Shown here piece by piece: positions 1-7,043 of a stretch of DNA of 19,987 bases. Source of the DNA: MGOM01 sp035693825. GTDB lineage: Bacteria; Chloroflexota; Anaerolineae; Anaerolineales; E44-bin32. Every line of letters starts with the position of its first letter. Position 1 is the stretch's first letter. The notes beneath the pieces are model-generated. The model saw only the letters and a program-made list of their open reading frames with translations. It had not been told where the DNA came from and did no database searches. A program made the position numbers and the translations under genes. The stretch spans positions 1-19,987 of the forward strand of contig DASSGB010000113.1 of the NCBI GenBank assembly GCA_035693825.1. The letters are read 5' to 3'.

Positions 1-811
1 CCCCAGGCGGCAGGCTGTGCCCATGCAGGATGACCTTGTAGTAGTGAACCCCGAGGGCGATGATGCCCACCAGCGGCAGGGCGACGACGTGCAGCAGATA
101 GAAGCGCAGCAAGCCTCCGGCGCCGAACTCAGGAGCGCCGCGCACGATCAAGTTCACCGTGCGGCCGACGACCTCCGGCGGAATCGCCTCCACCATCGAA
201 GCCCCGATGGTCACCGCCCACAGGCTGAGCTGATCCCAGGGCAGTAAGTAGCCGGAGAAAGACAAGACCAGCGTTACGCCCAGCAGGACCACTCCCGTGG
301 CCCAGGTGAACTGCCGCGGTTTCTTGTACGAACCGGTGACGAACGTTCGCAGCATGTGCAGGCCGACGATCGCCACCATGAGCTCCGCCCCCAGCTTGTG
401 CAGGTCGCGCATCAAGGCGCCGAAGGGAACGTTGCTCAGGATATTGCGCATGTTTTCGTATGCAACCAACGGCGAAGGTGTATAGAACACCATCAGGAAC
501 ACGCCGGTCACAATCTCGAAGGCGAAGAAGAAGGTCGACAGCCACCCCAGGCGGAACGTCGGGTACAGGCCGTCGACTAGGTTGTGATAGTAGGTCGGCT
601 TCATGTGCAGCCAGAAGCCTTCGGCATGAGGCTTGAGGCGCGGATTCGGCCGGCCGGGCGGATCGTCGCGCAGGACGGCGCGCACATCGGCCGGACCCAG
701 ACCGGCCGTGACGCGGGTGACCACGTCCTCGGCTTTGGCCTGGAGGGTTCCCTTCAGGCCCTTGGCTTTGAGGTCATCCAGGATGGGGAGGTGAAGTCGA
801 AAGAGGGGCAT
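1..811 (-). CDS. petB: Cytochrome b/b6 N-terminal domain protein (partial, 3' end outside window)
   Basis: This is the di-haem membrane subunit of a quinol-oxidising bc/b6f-like complex. The 270 residues visible here run off the left edge. A soluble N-terminal stretch of about 85 residues precedes the first membrane helix, longer than in classical PetB/QcrB. The four haem-ligand histidines are H138 and H152 (13 residues between) and H241 and H256 (14 residues between); the 14-residue spacing in the second pair is the b6 type. The quinol-site segment S-G-Y-L-L-P-W-D-Q lies at 186-194. The ATG at 811 has a GGGAGG ribosome site six or seven bases upstream. It starts 15 nt after the Rieske stop, so the two are almost certainly one operon. 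The PEWY motif and any C-terminal haem domain would lie outside the window, so bc1-like fusion versus split b6 plus subunit IV cannot be decided. Confidence 0.93.
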   Translation of the reverse strand, partial: MPLFRLHLPILDDLKAKGLKGTLQAKAEDVVTRVTAGLGPADVRAVLRDDPPGRPNPRLKPHAEGFWLHMKPTYYHNLVDGLYPTFRLGWLSTFFFAFEIVTGVFLMVFYTPSPLVAYENMRNILSNVPFGALMRDLHKLGAELMVAIVGLHMLRTFVTGSYKKPRQFTWATGVVLLGVTLVLSFSGYLLPWDQLSLWAVTIGASMVEAIPPEVVGRTVNLIVRGAPEFGAGGLLRFYLLHVVALPLVGIIALGVHYYKVILHGHSLPPG

Positions 812-826
812 GGTGTACCTCCCGGC

Positions 827-1468
827 TCACATCCCGCCGCCGGGGCGGGTGTTGGTTGCGCCGCTGATGCGCCGGCTGGTGTCGACTCTCAGAGTGACGA
901 CGTCCGGGGTCAGAGGCACCGAGGTCCCCTCACGACCGCCGAGAGCCGGCTCGGTCTGGGCAAGGACGTTGCCCGCGCCATCGAGTGCTTCAATGATGAA
1001 GGTATCGAGATTGCGCCGGGCGGGACCGTCGACCCGGGCGTCGGACTTCAGATACTTCGATCCATGACAGGGGCACTCAAAACGGTCCTCCGTCGGCACC
1101 CATTTGTACAGACAGCCGAGATGCACGCACACCATGTAGATCGCCTTGACCCCTTCCTGGAGAGGGTAGTCGGCCGGCTGGCGCTCGTCGGCCAGCGTCT
1201 GAGGTCCGATGTTCACCAGCCAGAACCGCCCGTCGGGGAAGGCTTTCGGCTCGCTGTCGGGAGGCGGCACGTCGGCCGCGGCGACGTTCACGATCCCGCC
1301 GTATTCGCCCTCGCGGAATCGGGGCAGGGCGAACCAGATCAAAGCGCCGCCCGACCCGGCCATGAACACGGCCATCGAAGCCCCCCACAGGTAATACAGG
1401 AACTCTCGCCGGCTCAGGGGCTGGGCCACGTTCGACCCGCCCGGTGCCTGGGCGACCGCTTCAGCCAT
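827..1468 (-). CDS. petC: Rieske [2Fe-2S] protein of a cytochrome bc/b6f-like complex
   Basis: This 213-residue Rieske protein should carry electrons from quinol to cytochrome c or an equivalent acceptor. A twin-arginine motif S-R-R-E-F-L (R20-R21) precedes one hydrophobic segment (about 25-48), so a Tat-exported, membrane-anchored protein is expected. The cluster boxes are C114-x-H116-x-x-C119 and C132-P-C134-H135-x-S137. All four ligands are present, as are the two cysteines that form the stabilising disulfide in this family. The first box reads CVHLGC rather than the common CTHLGC. The frame is open further upstream, but the ATG at 1468 is chosen because a GGAGG site lies nine bases before it and the Tat motif follows at the right distance. 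Cytochrome b follows after a 15 nt gap. Confidence 0.95.
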   Translation of the reverse strand: MAEAVAQAPGGSNVAQPLSRREFLYYLWGASMAVFMAGSGGALIWFALPRFREGEYGGIVNVAAADVPPPDSEPKAFPDGRFWLVNIGPQTLADERQPADYPLQEGVKAIYMVCVHLGCLYKWVPTEDRFECPCHGSKYLKSDARVDGPARRNLDTFIIEALDGAGNVLAQTEPALGGREGTSVPLTPDVVTLRVDTSRRISGATNTRPGGGM

Positions 1469-1551
1469 TCGTCCTATCCTCCATGGCGTTTGACCTTTGG
1501 CGTGGCAACGAAACCCCGCGAGGATGCCCCCATCCTCAGCGAGGGAGGCGA

Positions 1552-1580
1552 TTCGTAACATACTTCACGGACGGTGTCAA
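1552..1580 (-). promoter_or_regulatory. Predicted sigma70-type promoter for the Rieske-cytochrome b operon
   Basis: On the minus strand a perfect TTGACA (1580-1575) is separated by 17 bp from TACGAA (1557-1552), a weak -10 hexamer. This would give a leader of about 77 nt before the Rieske start at 1468. The leader holds a small hairpin, GAGGATG-cccc-CATCCTC (1520-1537), of unknown role. The -35 match and spacing are good; the -10 matches only three consensus bases. Confidence 0.5.
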
Positions 1581-1608
1581 CGAGCGGGCCAAGGCACAAA
1601 GACAACAA

Positions 1609-1656
1609 GGCACTATGGCACTATGGCACTATGGCACCGGGGCACCAGGGCGCCAA
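1609..1656. repeat. 8-bp tandem repeat, six units
   Basis: Three exact copies of GGCACTAT (1609-1632) are followed by three decayed copies, GGCACCGG, GGCACCAG and GGCGCCAA (1633-1656). The array lies between the divergent promoters of the Rieske and RNase D genes. A related AAGGCACAAAG stretch precedes it at about 1591. The RNase D frame stays open through the array, but the gene very probably starts downstream at 1721. Confidence 0.85.
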
Positions 1657-1673
1657 AGTCACCATGGTGCCCC
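1639..1673. repeat. Inverted repeat upstream of RNase D
   Basis: GGGGCACCA (1639-1647) and TGGTGCCCC (1665-1673) are perfect 9-bp arms around a 17-nt spacer. The left arm is built from the decayed end of the 8-bp repeat array. It ends 15 bp before the predicted RNase D -35 element. No T-run follows, so it is not a standard terminator. Confidence 0.5.
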
Positions 1674-1687
1674 AGCGCCCCATCGCC

Positions 1688-1714
1688 TTGGTGCCTGTTG
1701 GCTTGCCTTATAAT
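1688..1714 (+). promoter_or_regulatory. Predicted promoter for RNase D giving a leaderless or near-leaderless transcript
   Basis: A perfect TATAAT (1709-1714) ends six bases before the ATG at 1721, so initiation at the usual distance would fall at or next to the start codon. A weak TTGGTG -35 (1688-1693) lies 15 bp upstream. No Shine-Dalgarno sequence can be seen before the ATG, which agrees with leaderless initiation. Confidence 0.55.
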
Positions 1715-1720
1715 CGCCTC

Positions 1721-2869
1721 ATGTGCGCGGCGGAACTCCGCCCTCCGATCTTGATCGAGTCGCAGGTTGAATTCGATCACCTCGTTGATGACCTCCGCTC
1801 CAACCGGCGCCTGGCGGTCGACACCGAGTCCAACAGCCTGCATGCCTACCCCGAGCGCGTCTGCCTCGTGCAACTCTCGACCGATCACAACGATTTCCTG
1901 GTGGACCCCCTGGCCCTCGACAGCCTGGAGGATCTCGGTCCCTTGATGGGCGATCCGGCGGTGGAGAAGGTCTTCCACGCCGCGGAGTACGACCTGGCGT
2001 GCCTGCACCGAGACTTCGGCTTTCGAATTCGCAACCTGTTCGACACCCGGGTGGCTTGCCGCACGCTGGGTTATCCCCGAACCGGGCTGGGCGACGTGCT
2101 GGCCCAGCATTTCGGCGTTCAGCTCGACAAGCACAACCAGCGTGCCGATTGGGGCCGCCGACCGCTGTCTCCGGCGTTGATGAACTACGCCCGGATGGAC
2201 ACCCACTTTCTCCTTCCGCTGCGTGACCTCTTGGCCAAGGAACTGGCGCGGTCGGGGAGGACGGAGGAGGCGCGCGAAGAGTGCGAGTGGCACGCGGCTC
2301 AAGCGACAGTTGAGTCTCCGCCGGCGGAAGGCTTCTGGCGAATCGGCCGCGCCCGCCAACTTCCTCCGGATCGCCAGGCCGTGTTGCGAGAGTTGTATCA
2401 GTGGCGGGAGGCCGAAGCCCGCCGGCTGAACCGCCCGCCCTTCAAGATCCTCAGCGACAAGGCGCTGCTGGCATTGACGGACGCCATGCCCGGCGACCGG
2501 CGTTCGCTGGGACGTGTGGCGGAAGTCCCCGAACGGCAGCGGCATCGATACGCCGAGGCCCTCTTGTCCGCCGTTGAGCGCGGACGACAAGCGCCGCGCC
2601 CGCCGCGCCCGGCCGGCCGCAACAGTGATGAGGTCGCCCTGGCACGCTATCAACGCCTGCGGCAATGGCGCAAGACTCTGGCCGAATCCCGCAACGTCGA
2701 ATCCGACGTGATCCTGCCGCGCGACATCCTCTGGGATATCGCCCGCACCGCACCTTCCGATGCCTCCGCGCTGGCGACTCTCATGAACCCGCTCCGTTGG
2801 CGCTTCGATCAGTACGGGCAGGCCATCCTCGAGGTCCTGGCGCAGGGGCCGAACGGAAATCGGCCTTGA
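1721..2869 (+). CDS. rnd: Ribonuclease D (DEDDy 3'-5' exoribonuclease with HRDC domains)
   Basis: This 382-residue protein matches RNase D, which trims the 3' ends of tRNA precursors and other stable RNAs. The DEDDy active-site set is complete: D34 and E36 in V-D-T-E-S-N, D91 in H-A-A-E-Y-D, and Y156 and D160 in N-Y-A-R-M-D. An HRDC domain follows at about 215-290 and a second HRDC-like helical region at about 305-375, as in E. coli RNase D. The frame is open back to 1574, but that part translates the tandem-repeat region. The ATG at 1721 follows directly on a TATAAT box and gives the family's usual N-terminus. The stop shares four bases (TTGA) with the proposed TTG start of the next RNase gene, suggesting coupled translation. 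Confidence 0.93.
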   Translation: MCAAELRPPILIESQVEFDHLVDDLRSNRRLAVDTESNSLHAYPERVCLVQLSTDHNDFLVDPLALDSLEDLGPLMGDPAVEKVFHAAEYDLACLHRDFGFRIRNLFDTRVACRTLGYPRTGLGDVLAQHFGVQLDKHNQRADWGRRPLSPALMNYARMDTHFLLPLRDLLAKELARSGRTEEAREECEWHAAQATVESPPAEGFWRIGRARQLPPDRQAVLRELYQWREAEARRLNRPPFKILSDKALLALTDAMPGDRRSLGRVAEVPERQRHRYAEALLSAVERGRQAPRPPRPAGRNSDEVALARYQRLRQWRKTLAESRNVESDVILPRDILWDIARTAPSDASALATLMNPLRWRFDQYGQAILEVLAQGPNGNRP

Positions 2870-4263
2870 AGGTCGTCTTTCACGGGGCGGCTCAGACCGT
2901 AACCGGTTCGCGCCATCTGGTCCACGTCAACGGTCATCAGCTGCTGCTGGACTGCGGATTCTTCCAGGGCCGGCGCAAAGACACGCATGAACGGAACCTG
3001 AAGTTCACTTTCGACCCGCAGCAAGTCGACGCGGTCGTTCTTTCGCACGCGCACATGGATCACTGCGGCAACACGCCCACTTTGGTGCGCCAGGGATTCA
3101 CCGGCCGCATTCACGCCCACCCGGCCACCGCGGATCTGACCGAGTACATGCTGTTGGACTCGGCCCACATCCAGGAGGCCGACGCCGACTTTCTCAATCG
3201 GCGCCGCCAGCCGGAGATCGACCAGCCCGTCGTGCCGCTGTATACCGTGGCCGACGCGCGCCGTACGCTCGACCGTCTCGTGGCCCAGCCTTACGAGCAG
3301 ACCTTCGAGCCGGTGCCGGGGGCGCGCGTGCGGCTGGTCGACGCCGGCCACATCCTCGGATCGGCCGGGATCATCGTCGACCTCGAAGAGAAGGGCCGCA
3401 CGACCCGCCTGATGTTCTCCGGGGACATCGGACGGCGGGATCTACCGCTTCTGCGCGATCCTGTGCTCCCGGTCGACGTGGACGTTCTCATCATGGAATG
3501 CACCTACGGCGATCGGGTGCATGGTTCGCCGGCCGGAGCCTATGAGGCGCTGCAGGCGGTCATTCGCCGGACGGCCGAGAGGGGCGGCAAGGTCATCATC
3601 CCCTCCTTCGCCGTCGGCCGGGCACAGACGCTGGTGTATTACCTGCATCAGATGCAGGACCGGGGCGAGCTGCCGCTGCTTCCGGTCTACGTCGACAGCC
3701 CTCTGGCCATCGACATCACCTCGGTCTTCCGCGCCCACGCCGAGTCCTTCGACCAGGAGACTCAGGCTTTCGTCCGCGCCGACCCTCACGGCACGGCCTT
3801 CGGCTTCGACCGGCTGACCTACACTCGCAGCGTCGAAGCGAGCAAGGCCATCAATGCACAGCGTGGACCGTTGATCGTGATCTCGGCCTCCGGCATGGCC
3901 GAGAGTGGGCGCATTCTCCATCATCTGCGCAACAACATCGGCGACCCGCGCAACACGGTCCTCATCACCTCCTGGATGGCTCCCGATACGCTGGGGCGTC
4001 GCCTGGCGGAAGGCGAGAAGGTCGTGCGCATCTTCGGTGAACCGCATGACGTGCGGGCGGAGGTCGCCACCATCGACGGCCTCTCGGGCCACGCCGGGCA
4101 GGATCAATTGCTCGACTACGCCCGCTCGCTGCGCGGCCGCGTCCGGCGGATCTGCCTCGTCCATGGCGAACCGGGCCCGGCGGCGGCGCTGACGGAGAAA
4201 CTGCGCGACGCCGGGCTGTCCCAGGTTTCCTATCCGCGTCATGGAGAAGAGGCCGAACTGTGA
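2866..4263 (+). CDS. Beta-CASP metallo-beta-lactamase-fold RNase (CPSF/YSH1-like)
   Basis: This 465-residue protein is a zinc-dependent RNA hydrolase of the bacterial/archaeal CPSF-like branch. The metal-binding motif is H61-A-H-M-D65-H66. Further metallo-beta-lactamase motifs are D-A-G-H-I-L-G-S-A-G and F-S-G-D-I-G-R, followed by M-E-C-T-Y-G-D-R. The beta-CASP part has I-P-S-F-A-V-G-R-A, D-S-P-L-A and I-S-A-S-G-M, and L-S-G-H-A lies near the C-terminus. The frame is open upstream, but the family N-terminus (M-K-V-x-F-x-G-A-A-x-T-V-T-G-S) fits a TTG start at 2866. That TTG overlaps the RNase D stop by four bases. Exact RNA substrates cannot be told from sequence. Confidence 0.92.
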   Translation: MKVVFHGAAQTVTGSRHLVHVNGHQLLLDCGFFQGRRKDTHERNLKFTFDPQQVDAVVLSHAHMDHCGNTPTLVRQGFTGRIHAHPATADLTEYMLLDSAHIQEADADFLNRRRQPEIDQPVVPLYTVADARRTLDRLVAQPYEQTFEPVPGARVRLVDAGHILGSAGIIVDLEEKGRTTRLMFSGDIGRRDLPLLRDPVLPVDVDVLIMECTYGDRVHGSPAGAYEALQAVIRRTAERGGKVIIPSFAVGRAQTLVYYLHQMQDRGELPLLPVYVDSPLAIDITSVFRAHAESFDQETQAFVRADPHGTAFGFDRLTYTRSVEASKAINAQRGPLIVISASGMAESGRILHHLRNNIGDPRNTVLITSWMAPDTLGRRLAEGEKVVRIFGEPHDVRAEVATIDGLSGHAGQDQLLDYARSLRGRVRRICLVHGEPGPAAALTEKLRDAGLSQVSYPRHGEEAEL

Positions 4264-4295
4264 AGTAACGCCGCGGCTTTGGCCCGCCTTCGGGG

Positions 4296-4325
4296 TGGAC
4301 GGCCAGGGACCAACCCGGATACACT
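4296..4325 (+). promoter_or_regulatory. Weak promoter candidate ahead of the acyltransferase gene
   Basis: TGGACG (4296-4301) and TACACT (4320-4325) are 18 bp apart in the 109-bp gap between the beta-CASP RNase and the acyltransferase. Both hexamers are imperfect. The gap is the only sizeable one in the 1721-6345 block, so a separate promoter for the lipid genes is plausible but not shown. Confidence 0.25.
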
Positions 4326-4372
4326 AGGGACACACTCCACGCTGCACACTTTTGCAGACCACAGGGGACCCG

Positions 4373-5134
4373 ATGGACCGCGAACTCACAAGTCAACCTG
4401 TCCTGCCTGCCCTCGGCGCGGCGCGATCCCGCCGGTACAGGTCGAAAGCGCTTCCCGAGCAAGGCAAGTACCTGCCTTCTCGCCAATACTGGCTCTTGCG
4501 CCTCATTATGGGAACCTATGGGGCCCTGATGGTCCGTCGTATCCGTTGGGTGGACGGAGTCCGGCTGGACAAGGGGCCCCACATTCTGGTTTCCAACCAC
4601 GGGAATGTCACCGATGGCTTTCTGCTGATCGCCCATCACCCGGGGAGACTGCATGCCCTGATCCAGGCCGAGTCGTTCAGTTTGCCGATCATGGGGAGCG
4701 TCTTTCGACATTCCGGTCAAATCCCTGTGGCAGAAGGTCAGGGCCTGACGGCCATCGATATGGCGCGAACCTTTCTGGCCCAGGGCGACTCCGTGCTCAT
4801 CTACCCCGAAGGAAAACTCAACCACGGCCAGGGTATGCTGCGCGGCAAGGTCGGTGCGGCGCGCCTGGCGTTCGAGACGGGGGAACCCATCCTGCCGGTC
4901 GGCGCGTACGTGGAGCCGCGCTGGAGCAAAGCCATCCGCGGTCATTTCTACGATCGCCCCACCTTCGGCCACTGGCAGATGGGCGGCACCTGCTATTTCG
5001 CCGTGGGCGAGGCCTGGCAGCCCTTCGCACCCGAAAAGGACAAGGTGGACCTTCACGAACTGCGCCTCGTCACGGACGAGATGATGAGGCGCATCCAGTC
5101 TCTGGTTGAACGCGCGCGCGCAGCCGCCGGTTGA
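4373..5134 (+). CDS. PlsC-like 1-acyl-glycerol-3-phosphate acyltransferase
   Basis: This 253-residue protein has the acyltransferase motifs of the PlsC family, which adds an acyl chain to lysophosphatidate or related lipids at the membrane. Block I is N75-H76-G-N-V-T-D81 (H-x4-D), and block III is Y144-P-E-G147 followed by a conserved basic stretch. A hydrophobic segment at about 39-55 could anchor it. The ATG at 4373 is preferred over a TTG at 4352 because a CAGGGGA site lies five bases upstream. The stop overlaps the next start by one base (TGATG), so it is probably translated together with the glycosyltransferase. The real acceptor lipid is not determined by the sequence; some family members acylate other substrates. 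Confidence 0.85.
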   Translation: MDRELTSQPVLPALGAARSRRYRSKALPEQGKYLPSRQYWLLRLIMGTYGALMVRRIRWVDGVRLDKGPHILVSNHGNVTDGFLLIAHHPGRLHALIQAESFSLPIMGSVFRHSGQIPVAEGQGLTAIDMARTFLAQGDSVLIYPEGKLNHGQGMLRGKVGAARLAFETGEPILPVGAYVEPRWSKAIRGHFYDRPTFGHWQMGGTCYFAVGEAWQPFAPEKDKVDLHELRLVTDEMMRRIQSLVERARAAAG

Positions 5135-6345
5135 TGCGGATCGCCTTTCTCTGCCAGTCCTATCCCCCCATGGTCAGCGGTATCGCCATGGCCGTGCGGC
5201 GCATGGCCGAGGGCCTGGCGGCGCGCGGCCACAACTTGCTCGTCCTGACCGCCAGCGATCGCAACGAACCCTACACCGTCGAGACCGGCAGCCTGCGTGT
5301 GGATCGCCTGGCGTCTCTTCCCAACCCGACCCGCGTCGGCCAGCGCTGGGTCTTCTGGTCCAGGGCGGACGTCGCCCGCCGTCTGGATGAATTCCAGCCG
5401 GACGTATTGCATCTCCACGACCCGTTCCTGGCGGGCTTCTCGATCCCGTCGCTGGCGCGTGAAAAAGGCATCCCGCTGGCGATCACCGCGCATGCGCTGC
5501 CGTGGTACGTTTCGTCGCAAGCGCCGGACCTTCCGGGCCTGCGGCACGGGATCGAGATCGCACTGTGGGCATTCGCTCAGGAAGTCCTGGCGCAGTGCGA
5601 CGCCGTTGTCGCTCCCAGCCGTCCCGCGGCCGAGGTGATTGAGCAGAACGTCGGCCGCAGTCCTGTCGTGATCAGCAACGGCGTGGATTTGCGCCTTTTC
5701 CACCCCGGTCCCGTCGGCCCGGAGGCGCGTCGCCGGCTCGCCAAGGCTTACGCCTTCGACCCCGATCTGCCGATCCTCCTCCACGTGGGAAGGATCGACG
5801 TCGAAAAGCGAGTCGAGGTTGTGGTCCAGGCCGCCGCCCATGCCATGCAGCGGGCGGAAGCGCAATTGGTGATCGTCGGCGATGGGAAGCAGCGCAGGTC
5901 GATCGTCCACCTGGCGCGCGAACTGGGTCTTGGCGACCGCGCCCACTTCATCGGATTCGTGGCCCCGGAAGACGATTTGCCGGAGCTGTATCGCATGGCC
6001 TCGCTATTTGCCGTCGCGTGCGAGTTGGAGACGGAGGGCCTGGTGGTGTTGGAAGCAGCCGCCTCGGGGCTGCCACTGCTCGCGGTCCGGGCCACGGTCA
6101 TGCCCGCCTTGGTGGAGGCCAGCGGCGCGGGTCTGCTGGTCGATCCGGGCGACGCGCGGGCGATGGGGGAGAAGATGGTCGAGCTGCTGTCGAATCCGGA
6201 TCGCGCTCGCGAGATGGGTGCCGCGGCCCGGACCATGGCCGGCCGGCATGATCTGGAAGACACGCTGGCGGCGCACGAACGGCTTTACGGCTCGCTGCTG
6301 GCCCGACCGCGCCTCCCCTCCGAGATGCAAGTCGGAGCGGGATGA
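5134..6345 (+). CDS. GT4-family glycosyltransferase (possible glycolipid synthase)
   Basis: This 403-residue GT-B glycosyltransferase has an N-terminal acceptor domain opening with M-R-I-A-F-L-C-Q-S-Y-P-P and a C-terminal nucleotide-sugar domain. The latter carries H-V-G-R-I-D-V-E-K-R and V-I-V-G-D-G. The E-x7-E motif is E299-T-E-G-L-V-V-L-E307. The E-T-[EQ]-G-L form is common in GT4 enzymes that glucosylate or mannosylate diacylglycerol or phosphatidylinositol. Together with the coupled PlsC-like gene upstream, this favours a role in membrane glycolipid synthesis, but that is inference from context. The ATG at 5134 overlaps the previous stop by one base. The 3' end overlaps the next small ORF by four bases (ATGA). 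Confidence 0.9.
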   Translation: MRIAFLCQSYPPMVSGIAMAVRRMAEGLAARGHNLLVLTASDRNEPYTVETGSLRVDRLASLPNPTRVGQRWVFWSRADVARRLDEFQPDVLHLHDPFLAGFSIPSLAREKGIPLAITAHALPWYVSSQAPDLPGLRHGIEIALWAFAQEVLAQCDAVVAPSRPAAEVIEQNVGRSPVVISNGVDLRLFHPGPVGPEARRRLAKAYAFDPDLPILLHVGRIDVEKRVEVVVQAAAHAMQRAEAQLVIVGDGKQRRSIVHLARELGLGDRAHFIGFVAPEDDLPELYRMASLFAVACELETEGLVVLEAAASGLPLLAVRATVMPALVEASGAGLLVDPGDARAMGEKMVELLSNPDRAREMGAAARTMAGRHDLEDTLAAHERLYGSLLARPRLPSEMQVGAG

Positions 6346-6638
6346 CTCCGCCCACCTCGGCGCCTGCGGCGGTCATCGTGCACGCGGCGCCTCCGAGCGA
6401 TTTCCCGAGGCCTGACCTGGATCAGGCCGTGACTCTCCGAGGCGTGGAGGGCATCGTCGTGACCCCAAGGCTGACCCCGGCGGCCATCGGTCGGGCCCGA
6501 TCACGGCATCCGGGAATTCGGTTCCCCTACGCCTGGCCCGCTCCCCCGGAGCAGACGGCAGGGTTCCTCGCAGATCACATCCATCGATCCCGAGAAGAGG
6601 ACCTCGCCCGTCCAGCGGCGTTTCTCGCATTGGTATAA
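6342..6638 (+). CDS. Small hypothetical protein, 98 aa
   Basis: I do not recognise this protein. It is proline- and arginine-rich, with no membrane segment, signal peptide or known motif. Its ATG overlaps the glycosyltransferase stop in an ATGA arrangement, which supports real coupled translation. Its TAA stop lies inside the TATAAT box of the tRNA-Ser promoter. GC-rich DNA often yields open frames of this length by chance, so the call rests mainly on position. Confidence 0.45.
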   Translation: MTPPTSAPAAVIVHAAPPSDFPRPDLDQAVTLRGVEGIVVTPRLTPAAIGRARSRHPGIRFPYAWPAPPEQTAGFLADHIHRSREEDLARPAAFLALV

Positions 6639-6639
6639 T
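6634..6639 (+). promoter_or_regulatory. -10 element of the tRNA-Ser gene
   Basis: A perfect TATAAT lies seven bases before the mature tRNA 5' end at 6647. No good -35 hexamer is visible at the expected distance. The box overlaps the stop codon of the upstream small ORF. Confidence 0.55.
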
Positions 6640-6646
6640 CGGCAGT

Positions 6647-6739
<93 letters not shown>

Positions 6740-6766
6740 GGATAAGGTCCCGCACCAGGATTTCGC

Positions 6767-6788
6767 GCTCCCGTTTCTCGGCGGGAGC
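6767..6788 (+). terminator. Possible hairpin terminator after tRNA-Ser
   Basis: GCTCCCG (6767-6773) and CGGGAGC (6782-6788) form a perfect 7-bp stem with an 8-nt loop, 29 bp after the tRNA. No T-run follows, so it is not a textbook intrinsic terminator. It lies in the 306-bp gap between tRNA-Ser and the META-domain gene, which otherwise holds only the inverted repeat at 6948-6980. Confidence 0.4.
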
Positions 6789-6947
6789 TTCGCCTTCAGC
6801 CCCTGATCCGTCGCCCAGCCTGGTCTGGGCGATTTCGATTCATCCCTGCCGTCGCATTTGTGCGTCGCACGCACCGCGCGGTTGCCGAAATGTACCCTTG
6901 GTCGTGCTGATTCGCCTGACGTTCGGAAGGCCCCGAAGATTTGTATC

Positions 6948-6980
6948 CCTCGATAGGTTTTCCTTTCTCGTCTATCGAGG
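6948..6980. repeat. 9-bp perfect inverted repeat upstream of the META-domain gene
   Basis: CCTCGATAG (6948-6956) and CTATCGAGG (6972-6980) flank a 15-nt pyrimidine-rich spacer. The element ends 63 bp before the start codon at 7044. It could be a hairpin in the leader or an operator. The smaller dyad TTCGG/CCGAA (6922-6937) lies just before it. Confidence 0.5.
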
Positions 6981-7043
6981 AGTATTGCCCATTGGATCGC
7001 ATACCGCGGGATGGAAAGTCAGACCCGAATGGAGGACAAGCCC

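Noticed and set aside
584..1558. 324-codon open frame on the plus strand opposite cytochrome b and Rieske
   Set aside because: Both minus-strand proteins are certain from haem and Fe-S motifs; this frame is an antisense shadow.
1609..1656. Possible CRISPR-like array
   Set aside because: Units are 8 bp with no spacers and no cas genes are in the window; it is a simple tandem repeat.
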